Assembly: GCA_024763575.1 (NCBI GenBank)
Contig: JANTFF010000023.1
Location: forward strand, 1 to 7,794
DNA from: Sulfurovum sp.
Lineage (GTDB): Bacteria; Campylobacterota; Campylobacteria; Campylobacterales; Sulfurovaceae
Length of the DNA: 7,794 nt
Direction of reading: 5' to 3'
In this document: positions 5,953 through 7,794 of the stretch, piece by piece
Position numbering within the stretch: position 1 is the stretch's first letter
Layout of the letters: every line of letters starts with the position of its first letter
The notes under the pieces: generated by a model
What the model was told of the DNA's origin: nothing
Databases searched by the model: none
The model's input: the letters and a program-made list of their open reading frames with translations, nothing else
Made by a program: the position numbers and the translations under genes

Positions 5953-7091
5953 TGAAAAATCAAACAGTAGATACAATTATAATTGGAGCAGGTGCTAGTG
6001 GATTAATGCTTGGTGCATTACTAAAAAATAGAGATTTTTTGATAATTGATAATAATCCTAAAATAGGCTCTAAAATGCTAATATCTGGTGGTGGTAGATG
6101 TAATATTACAAATGATAATCTCCAATCCAAAAACTATCTAGGCAACCAAAGATTTATACGAAATATTATTAAACGATTTGACCAAAATCAGCTTCTATTA
6201 TGGTTAAATCAGAGAGGATTGACTCCACAACTCCGTAAAGATAGTCAATACTTTTGTAAAAACTCTGCAAAAGAGATAGTTGATTTGCTTAAAAGAGAGA
6301 TAGATAACCATAAAATCAAACTTCAAACAGAAGTAACAAAAGTAGAAAAAAAAGATAATATATTCAAAGTTCATACCAATAGAGGTATATTCCAAGCCAA
6401 AAAAGTAGTAGTAGCCACAGGAGGATTGAGTTTCCCTAAATTAGGAGCTACACCTATAGGATATGATATTGCAAAAAGTTTTGGACATACGATATCTACA
6501 CTCAACCCTGCATTAGTTGGATTTACCTTGCAACCTAAACAGTTCTTTTTCAAATCACTATCAGGAGTATCTACAGATGTTAAAATCAAAGTAGGAGAAC
6601 AAGAGATAAAAGGCTCACTACTTTTTGCTCACAAAGGTATCTCTGGACCTGCTATTTTGAACGCTTCTTTATATTGGCAAAAAGGCAAAATAACTATAGA
6701 CTTTCTACCAAATATCAAAATAGAACAGCTCAAATCATCTAAAAAATATATAAGTAATCTATTAGGATTATCCAACCGTGTAGCCAAAACATTTTTGGAA
6801 CAACTAGAAATAGAAGATAAATCAGCCAATAAATTAAATAATGAAGAGTATAAAAAGATAGAGTCACTAAAAGAGTACTCATTTGCACCAGCAGGAACAT
6901 TTGGATATAGCAAAGCAGAAGTTACCAAAGGTGGTATAAACACAGATGAGATAGATGCAAGTAGTATGATGAGTAAAAAAGAGGAAAATCTATATTTTTT
7001 GGGTGAACTAGTTGATGTTACAGGAGAGTTAGGTGGATATAATTTCCAATGGGCTTTTGCAACAGCTTATGTCTGTTCAAAAACGATATAA
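5952..7091 (+). CDS. FAD-dependent oxidoreductase, HI0933/YhiN/BaiN-like family
   Basis: This is a predicted soluble flavoprotein of the HI0933-like family. A few members (BaiN) reduce bile-acid intermediates, but most, probably including this one, have no known substrate. The 379 residues show the FAD Rossmann motif IIIGAGASGLMLGALL (9-24) and the family signature KIGSKMLISGGGRCNITN (37-54). They also show VVVATGGLSFPKLGATPIGY (152-171), LFAHKGISGPAIL (224-236), AEVTKGGINTDEID (322-335), and the C-terminal FAD-contacting block GELVDVTGELGGYNFQWAFA (351-370). It is near the lower end of the usual family length but has every block. Its ATG shares one base with the preceding stop (TAATG) and has no clear Shine-Dalgarno, so translation probably depends on the VWA gene. 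The two proteins may therefore work together. Confidence 0.9.
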   Translation: MKNQTVDTIIIGAGASGLMLGALLKNRDFLIIDNNPKIGSKMLISGGGRCNITNDNLQSKNYLGNQRFIRNIIKRFDQNQLLLWLNQRGLTPQLRKDSQYFCKNSAKEIVDLLKREIDNHKIKLQTEVTKVEKKDNIFKVHTNRGIFQAKKVVVATGGLSFPKLGATPIGYDIAKSFGHTISTLNPALVGFTLQPKQFFFKSLSGVSTDVKIKVGEQEIKGSLLFAHKGISGPAILNASLYWQKGKITIDFLPNIKIEQLKSSKKYISNLLGLSNRVAKTFLEQLEIEDKSANKLNNEEYKKIESLKEYSFAPAGTFGYSKAEVTKGGINTDEIDASSMMSKKEENLYFLGELVDVTGELGGYNFQWAFATAYVCSKTI

Positions 7092-7092
7092 T
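7087..7092 (+). promoter_or_regulatory. Possible extra promoter before the hydrolase gene
   Basis: TATAAT overlaps the stop codon of the flavoprotein gene. It would start RNA near 7099, giving a leader of about 19 nt with a weak GAG (7107-7109) before the ATG at 7118. The hexamer is perfect, but it has no -35 or TGn extension, and such boxes arise by chance in AT-rich DNA. The 26-bp gap is also consistent with simple read-through. Confidence 0.25.
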
Positions 7093-7117
7093 ATCAAAAT
7101 AAAAAAGAGTAATAAAA

Positions 7118-7794
7118 ATGGCAATCAAAGAGATAAATTATAAAAACAGCAAATTCAAACTAAGTTATGAAATGTGTAATCCAAATGCACAAATAGGTAT
7201 ATTAATACTTCACGGCTGGGGAAGTAACAAAGATATAATGAAACAAGCTTTTGGAAATCAGTTTAGCAACTATCGTCAAACATATTTAGATTTACCAGGT
7301 TTTGGAGGAAGTAGCAATAGTATGATACTTACAACCCAAGACTATGCCTATATAGTTAAACTATTTATAAAAGCTGTTGGATTAAACCCCACTATTATTA
7401 TGGGACACTCTTTTGGTGGAAAAGTAGCTACCTTGCTGAATCCTAAATATCTAGTCCTGCTCTCTTCAGCAGGTATTAAAACCAAAAAGCCATGGTCAGT
7501 TAAAGTCAAAATAGCCACATTTAAACTACTTAAACCTCTAGGATTTAATAAAATCAGAGAACTTTTCATAGCTCCTGATGCAAAAGGAATGAGTCATGAA
7601 ATGTATGAAACATTCAAAAATGTAGTAGATGAAGATTTTGAGTTATCTTTTGCTAAATACAAAGGTAAAGCTCTCCTATTTTGGGGTAAAGAGGATACAG
7701 CCACACCTCTATATACAGGAGAGAAGATAGCTTCTATTATAAAGGGTAGTAAATTTTATCCACTTGATGGTGACCACTTTTTCTTTTTGAGTAA
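7118..7794 (+). CDS. Alpha/beta-fold hydrolase, 3' end cut by the window
   Basis: This frame is open to the right edge: 225 codons are present and the stop is missing. It starts MAIKEINYKN at an ATG preceded by a weak AAGAG eight bases away. The fold's landmarks are in order: the oxyanion-hole segment ILILHGWGS (28-36), LDLPGFGGS (57-65), the nucleophile elbow GHSFGG with Ser98 (96-101), the acid segment FWGKEDTATP with Asp193, and the base segment DGDHFFF with His220. A full Ser-Asp-His triad is thus present, and only the last few residues are probably missing. There is no signal peptide, so it is probably cytoplasmic. A similar hydrolase sits beside murF in C. jejuni, as far as I recall, so murF may follow outside the window. 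The substrate cannot be told. Confidence 0.88.
   Translation, partial: MAIKEINYKNSKFKLSYEMCNPNAQIGILILHGWGSNKDIMKQAFGNQFSNYRQTYLDLPGFGGSSNSMILTTQDYAYIVKLFIKAVGLNPTIIMGHSFGGKVATLLNPKYLVLLSSAGIKTKKPWSVKVKIATFKLLKPLGFNKIRELFIAPDAKGMSHEMYETFKNVVDEDFELSFAKYKGKALLFWGKEDTATPLYTGEKIASIIKGSKFYPLDGDHFFFLS

Noticed and set aside
5670..5963. Minus-strand open frame opposite the VWA domain end
   Set aside because: It is antisense to a clear MIDAS-containing domain, with no promoter or ribosome site and an unrecognisable product. The minus frames at 4872-5063, 6204-6395, 6371-6589, 6629-6943 and 7348-7569 fail for the same reasons.
1..7794. Mobile elements, CRISPR arrays, tRNA or rRNA genes, toxin-antitoxin or phage genes
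   Set aside because: I saw no terminal repeats, transposase motifs, regularly spaced repeats, tRNA cloverleaf or rRNA signature sequence. The genes are compact, of uniform AT-rich composition, and mostly housekeeping.

Overview
This is an AT-rich bacterial window. It is most consistent with a member of Campylobacterota (the former Epsilonproteobacteria; a Sulfurimonas/Sulfurovum/Arcobacter-like lineage is my guess, and the genus cannot be fixed). The main support is the tightly packed order acetolactate synthase large subunit, small subunit, lpxD, which from memory is also found in Campylobacter jejuni. Further support comes from promoters that show clear -10 boxes but no recognisable -35, and from the style of the protein sequences. 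The lpxD gene shows that the cell makes lipid A and so is Gram-negative.

Layout: two divergent gene groups flank a 110-bp intergenic region (4754-4863). Reading leftward on the minus strand are ilvB (4753-3053), ilvN/ilvH (3053-2583), lpxD (2578-1616) and thrC (1574-105). At the extreme left edge there are a promoter and what may be the first eight codons of another minus-strand gene (24-1). ilvB, ilvN and lpxD are packed with a 1-nt overlap and a 4-nt gap, so they look like one operon. A 41-bp gap before thrC carries a perfect TATAAT and a good Shine-Dalgarno sequence, so thrC probably also has its own promoter. Reading rightward on the plus strand are a DUF2201-type metallopeptidase-like/VWA protein (4864-5952), an HI0933/YhiN/BaiN-like flavoprotein (5952-7091, overlapping by 1 nt in TAATG), and an alpha/beta-hydrolase cut by the right edge (7118-7794+).

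Function: the minus-strand group is biosynthetic. IlvBN make the first committed acetohydroxyacids of valine, leucine and isoleucine synthesis. ThrC makes threonine, the precursor of 2-oxobutyrate, which is the other IlvBN substrate when isoleucine is made (if the cell uses threonine deaminase). LpxD acts in lipid A synthesis and appears to share the operon without a shared pathway. The plus-strand group is much less understood: a VWA protein whose metallopeptidase HExxH motif looks eroded, coupled to an orphan flavoprotein oxidoreductase, then a hydrolase.

Most of the window is ordinary housekeeping, and I see no mobile element, CRISPR array, rRNA or tRNA. The points most worth a second look are: the 19-bp palindrome midway between two symmetrically placed divergent -10 boxes; the nearly leaderless start of the VWA gene; the degenerate peptidase motif in that gene and its coupling to the flavoprotein; and a hairpin that could hide the thrC ribosome site only in read-through transcripts.
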